Shown here piece by piece: positions 24,503 to 32,695 of a stretch of DNA of 64,000 nucleotides (its first letter is position 1; each line of letters starts with the position of its first letter). Source of the DNA: Bacillus methanolicus PB1 (GTDB lineage Bacteria > Bacillota > Bacilli > Bacillales > Cytobacillaceae); contig NZ_AFEU01000002.1 in assembly GCF_000262755.1 (NCBI RefSeq), positions 682,001 through 746,000 on the forward strand, written 5' to 3'. Below the pieces are notes generated by a model, which worked only from the letters and a program-made list of their open reading frames with translations, made no database searches and was not told the DNA's origin. Made by a program: the position numbers and the translations under genes.

Positions 24503-24979
24503 ATGGAGAAAGAAAAGTTCCATTATGAATTAAATCCGAATACGATGGCTGTTTTGCCTATTAGGGATGAAAGGTATGGCAGTAAAATTCTTGAGACAGA
24601 TGATGTACTATATTCTGTAAGAACTCCTTTTCAACTAATAAAGGATGCTTGTCTCGAGGGTGGATCAACCTATGAGGGAAGAAAACGGGCAGTTGTTCAT
24701 TTGACCGGAACCCAAAATAAAATTCCTGTACCGGTTAATCCGCAACTGGATATGTATGCTTTCCCGACGGGATCGCCCAGATCTTTTGACTGTCAATGGA
24801 TTTTTCACAACCATGTAAAACGAATTTTACCCGGAAAACATCGTCAAGGTTCTATCATAGTGTTTTCCAATCAATCCCGGCTGCATCTTGACATTTCTTA
24901 TTATGCTCTTCAAAAACAACTTCACCGAACGGCATATACAAAGTTCCGTTTTTCCTCACCTGAGAAAGTCCTTTCTTAA
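24503..24979 (+). CDS. comK: ComK competence transcription factor (short form)
   Basis: Predicted master activator of DNA uptake genes, or a relative of it. The 158-residue protein aligns with B. subtilis ComK along its length: NPNTMAVLPI, SKILETDDVLYSVRTPFQLI, GSTYEGRK, FPTGSPRSFDCQWIFHNHVK and ISYYALQKQLHRTAYTKFRF. B. subtilis ComK is 192 residues; the last ~30, which govern oligomerisation and MecA/ClpCP-dependent degradation, are absent here. The frame ends normally, so this may be a natural short ComK with altered turnover. AAAGGAGG and a TTGACA promoter precede it. It lies between mobile elements. Confidence 0.85.
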   Translation: MEKEKFHYELNPNTMAVLPIRDERYGSKILETDDVLYSVRTPFQLIKDACLEGGSTYEGRKRAVVHLTGTQNKIPVPVNPQLDMYAFPTGSPRSFDCQWIFHNHVKRILPGKHRQGSIIVFSNQSRLHLDISYYALQKQLHRTAYTKFRFSSPEKVLS

Positions 24980-25239
24980 TGTATTCTAATATGGGCTTTT
25001 GTTATTTTTGTCTCAGACAATTGCCTGCTAATCGTTATACATAACTAGAGTTTACTTTTCTATGCATAACTAAGAAGACAAGAAATATGAATCTTTTATA
25101 AAATTACTATTAAACAACATCGCTGACTGGTTGCTTGCCTGTTTAGAAACAGTCAAATCATAACCGAAATTGCAGGTATGTCCTCCCTCTATATACTTTA
25201 ATTTTCTCCCGAATACTCCCGTTTTCTCTAAATTTCATT

Positions 25240-25590
25240 AACACCTAATAGTTGATCCACCGAAAATCATGGTTATAAATTGAATTTCTTTAAATTCCTT
25301 ACAGATGGGGGGCCATCCTATCAACCAAACTGGTATTGTTTGGTAATAACAGTTATGACCGTGCGCAAAATCTCCACTCATCTCACGGTCGCTAACCCTC
25401 CCATGTATCACCGGATTGGGATCCATACATTCCTTCGTCCTGCGTATCCATGAGGTGGAGGTCGGATAAGCTCCTCGGCTGGGTCATAAGCCCGTATGGT
25501 AAAAATAAACTCCGACTCGGCACTATTGGTGTTTGTCTTTAGAAATACTTGAAGTATTCGATAGTAATTTGGTTAATAAGTTGGTTAATA
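25240..25590 (-). ncRNA. Candidate IS110 bridge-RNA region (3' non-coding end of the element)
   Basis: The ~350 bases behind the IS110 recombinase stop are richer in GC than the flanks and full of hairpins: GACCGTG/CACGGTC (25357-25363 with 25384-25390), CCAAAC/GTTTGG (25325-25330 with 25338-25343), and GGCTGGGTC/ATAAGCCC near 25480. No protein is encoded. IS110-family recombinases use an RNA made from a non-coding end of the element to pair donor and target DNA; in the IS1111 group that end lies after the gene. Boundaries and RNA identity are inferred. From 24980 to 25240 I see nothing supportable. Confidence 0.4.
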
Positions 25591-25597
25591 AATCGGT

Positions 25598-26878
25598 TTA
25601 AGCAGCTTGTAATGTAATTTGAGGCAATCCTCGCAATAATTTTGAACCATCAAATTCACACTGTTTTTGACCAATGACAAATAAGACACGTAATAGCTTA
25701 CAACACAGGGCGATGAGGGACTGTTGCTTTTTTAAAGGCCTTTCAGATCGTTTTGTATAGTATTGATGTAAAGCTTTAAAAGTTGGATTATGGGCAACGA
25801 GTGGCCGAATCGCTAAGTACAGAGCTTTACGCAGCCTACTTCGTCCCCGTTTCGTTATTCTGGTTTGTCCTTTAAATTTTCCAGAACTATGCTCACGTAA
25901 TGAAAGGCCTGCCAGATTAACTAATTGCTGAGGGTGACTGTACTTTGTGAGATCACCCACTTCAGCGAAGAATAGAGCGACTGTTGTAACACCTAACCCA
26001 GGAATATTCATCATTTGCTTAGCACCTGGGATCGTTTCTACAAGAGCTTCTAGCTCCTGATCCAACTCTTCCAACTGCGTTTGATAAAGCTCATATTGGT
26101 CAATCAGATATTCCATTTCACGTTTGGCAAACTGAATCCCGATTTGAATTCCAATGCTCTTTTTGGCCGTTTCTACTAGTTTCGTTGCTCGCTTTATTCC
26201 AACTGCTCGTTGTACAAATGGCTTCCACTTTGAGAGAACCTCTTCAGGTGTCATTTCTTTAATTTGAGAAGGAAATGGAAACAGTTTTAGCGTGCAAAGA
26301 GCTGCTTTTCCTTCCCAATCCCCGAAAACATCGAAAAACTCCGGAAAATAACGTTGAATCAAATTCTGAATACGCCCTTCTGTGATGGCAAGCTGTTGAG
26401 TGAGCTGATCTCTTATTTTGACGCCTTCTCTTAGTTCCGCGTAAATGCCGTCTAAGAGATTTGGTACGGAGTATCGGCCGTCTTTAATCAGCTGTGCAAT
26501 CACTCTGGCGTCTTTTGTATCGTTTTTTGTTGGAGAATTGTCATCAAACTCTTTGCTTTTCTTTACATGCATTGGATTGACTAATACAAAGTCGTAGCCC
26601 TTTGCGGTAAGAAAATAAGCGAGATTTAACCAGTAAGGCCCGGTTGGTTCAACCCCAAAAATCACATGATTCTTATCATTTTCTTTTTGGTGTCGCTTCA
26701 CCCAATCTAAAAGCATTTGGAAACCATGTATGCGGTTTTCAAAGATCAAGCGTTTTCCAAATTCAATTCCTCGATCATCTTGTGCTCGTGCAACGTGCTT
26801 GTCTTTTGCAATATCAATGCCGATAATTAATGTTGATGGTGTGATTTGCGAGATTTTTTGATTTTGCGTATAATTCAT
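25598..26878 (-). CDS. IS110-family DEDD recombinase/transposase
   Basis: The 426-residue protein has the N-terminal RuvC-like DEDD domain (IIGIDIAKDKHVA with the first Asp at about residue 21; FGVEPTGPYW with the Glu; SPTKNDTKDARVIAQLI with the paired Asp residues) and the C-terminal transposase-20 domain (MNIPGLGVTTVALFFAEVG; ITKRGRSRLRKAL). Start ATG 26878 follows AGGAGG by seven bases; a longer in-frame start 84 bases upstream has no RBS. The gene is intact. Non-coding flanks probably contribute a guide RNA, as established for this family. Confidence 0.93.
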   Translation of the reverse strand: MNYTQNQKISQITPSTLIIGIDIAKDKHVARAQDDRGIEFGKRLIFENRIHGFQMLLDWVKRHQKENDKNHVIFGVEPTGPYWLNLAYFLTAKGYDFVLVNPMHVKKSKEFDDNSPTKNDTKDARVIAQLIKDGRYSVPNLLDGIYAELREGVKIRDQLTQQLAITEGRIQNLIQRYFPEFFDVFGDWEGKAALCTLKLFPFPSQIKEMTPEEVLSKWKPFVQRAVGIKRATKLVETAKKSIGIQIGIQFAKREMEYLIDQYELYQTQLEELDQELEALVETIPGAKQMMNIPGLGVTTVALFFAEVGDLTKYSHPQQLVNLAGLSLREHSSGKFKGQTRITKRGRSRLRKALYLAIRPLVAHNPTFKALHQYYTKRSERPLKKQQSLIALCCKLLRVLFVIGQKQCEFDGSKLLRGLPQITLQAA

Positions 26879-27079
26879 ATCGAGTCCTCCTTGGTAACTT
26901 ATTAATTCGGGGTCAATGCATTGACACCCTGTACTATACCAAGAGGGCTCTTTTTGTTTCAAACCTCAAATTTCTTCATTACAGGAATGCTCCTTATAAT
27001 TAATAAAACTTTTTTATAAAGAGCCAGGTTAGTGAACCAATATATTTTTCAATGCAGTTCTTACAGTGTTTTTTAATAA

Positions 27080-27128
27080 AAAAACGCGGAAGCACTCAAC
27101 GAGATGGTTGATTGGCTTCCGCGTTTTT
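27080..27128. terminator. Strong bidirectional terminator
   Basis: AAAAACGCGGAAGC pairs perfectly with GCTTCCGCGTTTTT; TCAAC/GTTGA extends the stem inside. A-run and T-run flank it. It lies between the IS110 element and the pRiA4b-type gene remnant. Confidence 0.8.
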
Positions 27129-27136
27129 ATTTTTGC

Positions 27137-27240
27137 CAAAAGTTTGATTTTGAGGGATTTATTTATTTCCTCCAGATGGATTGCTTTTTGGTAAAAATCT
27201 CCGTACAAAACCAGCAACTCTTCTTCGTAATCAACATTTT
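27137..27240 (-). pseudogene. Remnant of a pRiA4b ORF-3-type gene (3' end only)
   Basis: Read on the minus strand this encodes VDYEEELLVLYGDF and IHLEEINKSLKIK, clearly matching the C-terminus of the intact protein encoded at 31.6-32.4 kb (EYEEELLEWYGDF, FDLEEINKALKKIK). DNA similarity is also visible to the 31668-31758 stretch. No start or body of the gene remains. The terminator at 27080-27128 may be its original one. Confidence 0.7.
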
Positions 27241-27393
27241 TTTAAATGCAGATCAAGTAATATGTTACAGGTGGTCCCTTGAGGCGTTCTAATATGGTAT
27301 AATTCAACAATATATGACAATTTTCACGTCATTATGCAGTAATTTCCAATTCATTTTGAAGCAGCTAAATTAGAAAAATGAAAGGAGAAATAT

Positions 27394-29109
27394 ATGAAGA
27401 TATTACGAAATCTAAGAATTTATCAAAAATTGTTAATTTTGCTGACCATAACCGCCCTTTCATTAGGAGCAGTAGGAGCAGTTGGATTAACCTATGTAAG
27501 AGAAATGGCACAAAAATCAGAATATACGTATAAAGAAAACTTGGTGCCAATTCAATGGTTAGGACAAATCAGAATTAATAACCGCGCTCTCGATTCTTAT
27601 ACTTTAGAGCTTTTGATTACTACGGATTCTACACGGAAATTTGAACTGAAAGAAATGATTGACTCTAAGATTGAAGAAACCGATTCAATGATTAAGAAGT
27701 ACGAGAATACACATATGACTGCTGAAGCAATGAAAAAGTTCGACTACTATAAACAAATCATGAAACAGCTTCGGAAGTCGAGAGAAGAAGTAATTCAATT
27801 GGCTTCACAAAATCGATATGAGGAAGCTTACAAACTTTATTTAGAAAAAGTAGCACCACAACGAACCATTGCAAATAATATTCTCTCTGAATTAGGGGAG
27901 CTAATTGAAAAAATCGCCGGAAAAACGAATTCCCAAAATAAGCAAGATTTTAGAAATGCAACCATTATTTTAGGCATTGTCATTGCAGCAGCACTTATTT
28001 TTTCAATTGCAGTTGGGATTCTGATTACAAAAATGATTGTAAAACCAACGGAAGAACTGAAGAACTTGCTCTCTAAAGCGGAGAAAGGAGACCTTAATGT
28101 CAAAGGAAGCTACCAATCAAAGGATGAATTTGGTGCATTGACAGCATCTTTTAATAACATGATCCAAAGTTTGCAAAGAATCCTTCTTACTGTCAATGAA
28201 AACTCCCATCAAGTGGCCACGGCATCAGAAGAGCTGACTGCAAGTGCAGATCAAACAACAACAGCATCTGAAAATGTAGCGTCTGCCATTCAAGAAATAG
28301 CAAGCGAATCCGAAAATTCTAAAAACAAACTCGAGCAAAATGCTGATGCGTTGAAGGAAGCTCTTGAAGGAGTTTTACGAATAGCAAATAAATCAACTAC
28401 TGTTTCAGAATTAGCGAAAGAAAGCGAAAAAGAAGCGGAAGAAGGAAGCCAATTTGTAGAAAACAATTTGGCTCAAATGCGGTCGATTCATGAATCCATC
28501 CGTAAATCCAATGAAGTAATTCAATCTCTTTCACACCGTTCCCAAGAAATCGGGAAAATACTTGATGTCATAAGCGGGATTGCTGACCAAACCAATCTTT
28601 TAGCTTTAAATGCAGCTATCGAAGCTGCTAGAGCGGGAGAACACGGAAAAGGGTTTGCAGTAGTAGCTGACGAAGTAAGAAAATTAGCTGAACAATCGCA
28701 AACTTCAACGAAAATGATTGCAGATTTAATCAAAAGAATTCAAGAAGATACAGAAGAATCTGTTCAGATTATGAGTGAAATTATGAGTAATGCAGAGAAA
28801 GGTGTAAAAGTCTCGGTTGAAACATCGAATAAGTTTATGCAAATTTTAGACAAAACCAGAGATATCACCCCGCAAATTCAAGAAATTACGGCAACCGTTC
28901 AGCAAATTACAGCAAGTGTGGAAGAAGTATCTTCTTCCGCATCTGAAATTGCTCTACTTGTTCAAAAAAATGCAGCTAGTTTTGAAGAAGTTGCAACGAC
29001 AACAGAGGAACAGCTTGCTTCAATGGAGGAAATTCATGCTTCGGCAAAATCCCTTGCCCAAATGGCGGAAGAACTGGAATCCCTTGTCAGACAATTTAAG
29101 ATTGAGTGA
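27394..29109 (+). CDS. Methyl-accepting chemotaxis protein
   Basis: A membrane chemoreceptor of 571 residues. It has a first transmembrane helix at about 12-32, an extracellular four-helix-bundle-like domain of ~155 residues, a second helix at about 190-212 ([20 protein letters not shown]), a HAMP linker ([19 protein letters not shown]) and a long cytoplasmic coiled coil. The signalling hairpin is [30 protein letters not shown]-like (in pieces, about 388-420). Glu/Gln pairs flanking it are likely methylation sites. The signal sensed cannot be read from the sequence. AAAGGAG precedes ATG. It stands alone, with a terminator at 29217-29251. Confidence 0.92.
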   Translation: MKILRNLRIYQKLLILLTITALSLGAVGAVGLTYVREMAQKSEYTYKENLVPIQWLGQIRINNRALDSYTLELLITTDSTRKFELKEMIDSKIEETDSMIKKYENTHMTAEAMKKFDYYKQIMKQLRKSREEVIQLASQNRYEEAYKLYLEKVAPQRTIANNILSELGELIEKIAGKTNSQNKQDFRNATIILGIVIAAALIFSIAVGILITKMIVKPTEELKNLLSKAEKGDLNVKGSYQSKDEFGALTASFNNMIQSLQRILLTVNENSHQVATASEELTASADQTTTASENVASAIQEIASESENSKNKLEQNADALKEALEGVLRIANKSTTVSELAKESEKEAEEGSQFVENNLAQMRSIHESIRKSNEVIQSLSHRSQEIGKILDVISGIADQTNLLALNAAIEAARAGEHGKGFAVVADEVRKLAEQSQTSTKMIADLIKRIQEDTEESVQIMSEIMSNAEKGVKVSVETSNKFMQILDKTRDITPQIQEITATVQQITASVEEVSSSASEIALLVQKNAASFEEVATTTEEQLASMEEIHASAKSLAQMAEELESLVRQFKIE

Positions 29110-29216
29110 CATAAGATGATATTCCGGCCAATATTTAACTGTTATATTCATCGATTTTGAGCATTTATGAGTTGTTTTTGGTTTTAGCAAATTACCTTTC
29201 ACATTGTATAGTTTCG

Positions 29217-29251
29217 AAAAAAGGGTCTGACTTCGGGTCTAGCCCTTTTTT
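29217..29251 (+). terminator. Terminator of the chemoreceptor gene
   Basis: AAAAAAGGG and CCCTTTTTT arms with GAC/GTC inside form a hairpin ending in TTTTTTATTTTT. The loop arm carries GGGTCTGAC, the same word found in the MITE-like repeats of this window. Confidence 0.8.
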
Positions 29252-29449
29252 ATTTTTGGAAAAAGGAATTGTTATAATTTTTTAAAAATATACGATTTTT
29301 CAAGAATTGACTCTCTTTTATTGCAAAAATTAACATTTTTCTTCGTGAAAAAGGCCAAATTACCCTTTTATTCTGCTCAAAAACCAAATTTTCTCTGTTC
29401 GAGAAAAATTTCTGAGGGCGTTATGGTATAGCTACCCGGGAATATAAGA

Positions 29450-29463
29450 GAAAGCGCGCTTTC
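29450..29463. promoter_or_regulatory. Perfect 14-bp palindrome before the sigma factor gene
   Basis: GAAAGCGCGCTTTC lies 16 bases before the start codon, between the probable promoter (GGTATAGCT at 29423-) and the RBS. It could be an operator or an mRNA hairpin limiting translation. Confidence 0.4.
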
Positions 29464-29479
29464 CTGAAAGGATTTCATA

Positions 29480-29968
29480 ATGGAAAGCTTTGAGCAGTTG
29501 GCGAGGCAATATGAACCGATGATCCACAAACTCATTTTCACTTTAAACATTTACAAAAACAAAGAGGAATTTTATCAGCTCGGGTTGATCTCCTTATGGG
29601 AAGCGAGGCGGCGATTTAATCCTGAAAAAGGAAACTTCACGAATTATGCTTTTACGTATATAAAAGGAAAGTTTTTAACGGAATTGACGAGGGAAAACAA
29701 GCATGAAGAACGGAACATCTATCCGAAGGAAGAGTTTTGGGAGTTTCTTGAAGATCCATTTACCGAAGATCCGTTTGAAGTCAATCTATTATTGTCGTAT
29801 TGCGAATCATTAACCCCTAACCAAACAAAATGGGTATTGTACACTTTCCTGGACGGATTGACGATAAAAGAAATCGCAGAGAAAGAAAATGTGTCCGTCT
29901 CGGCCGTCAAAAACTGGCGGAAAGGTGCGAGAGAGAAATTGAGAGGAAGTTTGAAAAGCTGCAGGTAA
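29480..29968 (+). CDS. Small sigma-70 family RNA polymerase sigma factor
   Basis: The 162-residue protein carries sigma region 2 (FYQLGLISLWEARRRFNPEKG and NFTNYAFTYIKGKFL, about residues 31-66) and region 4 (LTPNQTKWVLYTFLDGLTIKEIAEKENVSVSAVKNWRKGAREKLR, split, about 110-155) with nothing between but an acidic linker (EEFWEFLEDPFTEDPFEVN). It resembles the small alternative sigma factors of Bacillus and SigH/ComX-like proteins, but I cannot assign a named group. No anti-sigma gene is adjacent. GAAAGGA is the RBS. A perfect palindrome lies just before it, hinting at regulation. Confidence 0.82.
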   Translation: MESFEQLARQYEPMIHKLIFTLNIYKNKEEFYQLGLISLWEARRRFNPEKGNFTNYAFTYIKGKFLTELTRENKHEERNIYPKEEFWEFLEDPFTEDPFEVNLLLSYCESLTPNQTKWVLYTFLDGLTIKEIAEKENVSVSAVKNWRKGAREKLRGSLKSCR

Positions 29969-30167
29969 AACCGGACTTCTTTCGCGCATTAACTCTTTTG
30001 TAAAGGATGAGCATATGGCCTTCAGCAAATGGGATTTGTTTTTCGGCCAAAAACATGCCGCTTGTCAGGTCCGGGCACCAAGGTTTCAAATAATTGATTA
30101 TTTTTCAGTATTTTCAGTATAATATCAATATAATTAATATTTACGCATTAAATTGGGAGGAATGACA

Positions 30168-30839
30168 ATGCCTGAAACGGTTAATAAAGAAAGTTTGTAT
30201 CAAAAATCTTACTTTTCTAGATTGCCAGAATTGAAAGATTTAGCACCGGAGGCTTTCCGCGCATTTGTAGAATTTGACCAAAAAGCTCTTGCTGAGGGAA
30301 AACTCAGCCAACCGTTGAAAGAATTGATTGCCATTGCTGTTGCTCATACGACCGGTTGTCCATATTGCATCGACGTTCATGTTGGGAAGGCGAAAAAATT
30401 GGGTGTCACGAAAGAACAAATGGCAGAGAGCATATTGGTAGCAACTGCCTTGAAAGCAGGATCCGCACTTGCTCATGGCGTTAATGCATTAAATTCATAC
30501 GATGGAGAGGGAGGTCAGGAGCTATACAAAAAAGAATATTTTGCTAGAATTAAAGAGTTTTCCAAGTTATCGGGGGATGCATTTGCTTCCTTCATTGATT
30601 TTGATAAAAATTCAATGAAAGATGGAGTATTAAGTGCAAAGGAAAAAGAACTTATTGCAGTAGCAGTAGCACATACAACAGGATGCCCGTATTGCATCGA
30701 TGTTCATACTTCCGGAGCAAAGAAACAAGGTGCAACAAAAGAAGAATTGGCAGAAAGCATCTTTGTTGCAACAGCTTTAAAGGCTGGTTCTGCCCTAGCC
30801 CATGCCGTCAATGCTCTTAATGCATATGATCAAGAATAG
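30168..30839 (+). CDS. Carboxymuconolactone decarboxylase/AhpD-like protein with two tandem copies
   Basis: The 223-residue protein is an internal duplication: each half (about 1-110 and 115-223) has FxxFD..., KELIAIAVAHTTGCPYCIDVH and ESILVATALKAGSALAH. Each half keeps the redox CxxC and following His (Cys64/Cys67, Cys173/Cys176) with the upstream Glu, so both sites look usable for AhpD-like alkylhydroperoxidase activity. Usual homologues have one domain and form oligomers. Start ATG 30168 is spaced seven bases from GGGAGG; an upstream ATG is closer. The terminal substrate and reductant are unknown. The gene is alone. Confidence 0.87.
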   Translation: MPETVNKESLYQKSYFSRLPELKDLAPEAFRAFVEFDQKALAEGKLSQPLKELIAIAVAHTTGCPYCIDVHVGKAKKLGVTKEQMAESILVATALKAGSALAHGVNALNSYDGEGGQELYKKEYFARIKEFSKLSGDAFASFIDFDKNSMKDGVLSAKEKELIAVAVAHTTGCPYCIDVHTSGAKKQGATKEELAESIFVATALKAGSALAHAVNALNAYDQE

Positions 30840-30960
30840 TTGAAAGAGTTTAGCGTGATGATAACCGTAATGGAATTTAGTGAGAAATTATCGGAACGAG
30901 GGGTTTGCACCGTTTATTCTCTTTTAGATTTGTTTTAATGGTGGTATTGCCTAAAAAAGA

Positions 30961-31185
30961 GAGCGGCTGTCTCATAAGGGTCTGACCTCATGTGCATTTA
31001 TCACTATATAGCACATTTATCCAACATTATGTTCTATATATTGGGGCTGTCTCATAAGGGTCTGACCCCATGTGCATTATCACTATATAGCATATTTATC
31101 CAACATTATGTCCTATATATTGTGTTATGGGGTCTGACCCTTAGGCTTGAGACAGCCCCTTAGGCTTCTTAGACAGCTCCCTCTG
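30961..31185. repeat. Nested MITE-like elements (GGCTGTCTCATAAGG family)
   Basis: A complete 117-bp copy lies at 31043-31159, bounded by GGGGCTGTCTC and GAGACAGCCCC. Internal hairpins are GGGTCTGACCCC and GGGGTCTGACCC, with an AT-rich centre (CACTATATAG ... CTATATATTGTG). It is inserted in, or recombined with, a second copy whose left part is 30961-31042 and right end (TTAGACAGCTCCCTC) is 31165-31185. Further copies are at 12.0 and 40.8 kb. No coding capacity. Confidence 0.8.
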
Positions 31186-31240
31186 AATCATGTTCGAGGG
31201 AAGGTTATGAACTTTTATTGTGAAAAATTGGTCTTAATAT

Positions 31241-31420
31241 TAAATATATGAGTCTTTAATCTAAAATATGAGTCTTTAATCTAAAATATGAGCCTTTGAT
31301 TTAACTTATGAGCCTTTATTTTCATATATGAGCCCTTAATTTCGTTTATGAGCCTTTATTTTCATATATAAGCCTTAAATTTCATATATGAGCCCTTAAT
31401 TTTATTTATGAGCCTTCACG
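31241..31420. repeat. Second tandem array, 9 copies, exact 20-bp period
   Basis: AGYCYTTWAT recurs at 31251 and every 20 bases to 31411, preceded by ATATG or TTATG. Consensus TATGAGCCTTTATTTT is shared with the 23.8-24.1 kb array, so the two arrays form one family. Copies vary more here. From 31430 to 31640 I see nothing further. Confidence 0.88.
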
Positions 31421-31644
31421 AACTAATGCCTTATTTCATGATCACTTATTGTTTGGATTCTGTAATATAACTGAGCATTAGAATACGTCTCCGATGCAGT
31501 ATCGCTCTGTATATCACTTTTGTCTTTTAGAAAATAAAAACCCGCAATGGAAATATTGCAGGTTGCAGTATATCAAAAATCCTTTTTTTCGTAACTTGAA
31601 AGAGTTATTTGAATCTTTAACAGATGAAAAATTTAATAAAAGTA

Positions 31645-32379
31645 TTAAACAAATTTAATTTTTTTGAGGGCTTTATTGATTTCCTCCAGATCGAATGCTT
31701 CCGGGTCGAAATCTCCGTACCATTCCAGCAATTCTTCTTCGTATTCATCGATTTCCGTATTTGTGCTTTCTTTGCTGTTCTTTTTTAACGCATCAATGAT
31801 GGACAAATAACTGTAAACACCCCCAACATCTTCCGGAGGGCAAGCACGTTTGCCTTTTAGGCAAATAGGATGCTTTAGGTTTTCTTCCGCTTGTTCAATC
31901 TTTTCGACTGTGATCGTATGCTCCCAATTGTCGCCGAAATCATAGGTGTACGTAATTTTTTGATTTTCTTCGTCCAGCCAATTTCGGAGCCGCTCTCTCC
32001 TGGAATCTGCCGTTTCCCTAAAGGTTGGAAAGAAAAATCCGAAATCTTGTTCCTCATCGGGAATTTCGATAAGAAAATCGTTAATTTCAAAGCTGTATAA
32101 GTGGTAATTTCCCCAGCCCATTGTTGTTTGGATGATGTCATGCAGCTGGTGAAATGTGATATTGCTTGGCACTAGAATACGTCTCCAAATAGGTGGGCGT
32201 ATCCCTTTAAGGCTTATTTTCAACTGGTAAAGTGTTAAAAGGCGGGAAGAAGTTGCAGCTTCAATTGCACTTATTAATAGTTTATCCATTTCTTTTTTTT
32301 CCGAAGGGGAAAGATTTTCATAATTTTCTGTTCGTTTAAAGTCTTTAATGTAGTTGGAGAGCAGTTGTTGTAGATTCAC
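31645..32379 (-). CDS. Plasmid pRiA4b ORF-3 family protein
   Basis: This 244-residue protein contains the pRiA4b ORF-3 domain: YQLKISLKGIRPPIWRRILVPS (about 55-76), TFHQLHDIIQTTMGWGNYHLYSFEI (about 78-102), ITYTYDFGDNWEHTITVEKI (about 147-166) and CPPEDVGGVYSY (about 185-196). The domain is common in plasmids and mobile DNA and its biochemical role is unknown. The N-terminal ~50 residues are helical and polar. The 3' end of a second, decayed copy is at 27.1 kb. AAGGAG precedes the ATG. Confidence 0.85.
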   Translation of the reverse strand: MNLQQLLSNYIKDFKRTENYENLSPSEKKEMDKLLISAIEAATSSRLLTLYQLKISLKGIRPPIWRRILVPSNITFHQLHDIIQTTMGWGNYHLYSFEINDFLIEIPDEEQDFGFFFPTFRETADSRRERLRNWLDEENQKITYTYDFGDNWEHTITVEKIEQAEENLKHPICLKGKRACPPEDVGGVYSYLSIIDALKKNSKESTNTEIDEYEEELLEWYGDFDPEAFDLEEINKALKKIKFV

Positions 32380-32654
32380 GGTAATTTCTCCTTTTTGAAA
32401 TATTCTGGCGACGGCGGAACGTCAATGTTTTCTTGCTAGTTTAAAAGGCAAACTCCATTACCATGATATCATACTTATTACAGTCGGCGGCTCTTTCAAT
32501 TGTATTTTCTGAAGAAAAAAGAACGGGTGCCAATTCTTATATGAAAAAAGCAAAAACGCAAAAAGGGAATTCACATGTCCGAGACGAAAGAAAGCTGATG
32601 AGAGTATGTTTCGGAGGAGCGTGAGCTTTCCTTTTTTTGAGAGGGGGTGCCCAT

Positions 32655-32683
32655 AACAAAAGAGCGTATTCCGCTCTTTTGTT
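32655..32683. terminator. Terminator downstream of the GGDEF/HD-GYP gene
   Basis: AACAAAAGAGCG and CGCTCTTTTGTT are perfect 12-base arms around a five-base loop. The stem is 13 bases from the stop codon of the minus-strand gene and gives a T-rich end in both directions. Confidence 0.8.
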
Positions 32684-32695
32684 TGGTTGATCGAA

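Larger units (their letters stand above)
25240..26960 (-). mobile_element. IS110-family insertion sequence (ends not resolved)
   Basis: The element consists of the recombinase gene, a short leader with GGTACTATACCAAG-like sequence, and a long structured 3' region. IS110 elements often lack terminal repeats and target duplications, so I could not fix the ends; the limits given are approximate. Confidence 0.6.

Noticed and set aside
25380-25520. tRNA gene
   Set aside because: The short hairpins do not form a cloverleaf and no T-loop GGTTCRA motif with correct spacing is present.
31241-31420. CRISPR array
   Set aside because: Same 20-bp tandem structure as the other array, with no spacers and no cas genes.
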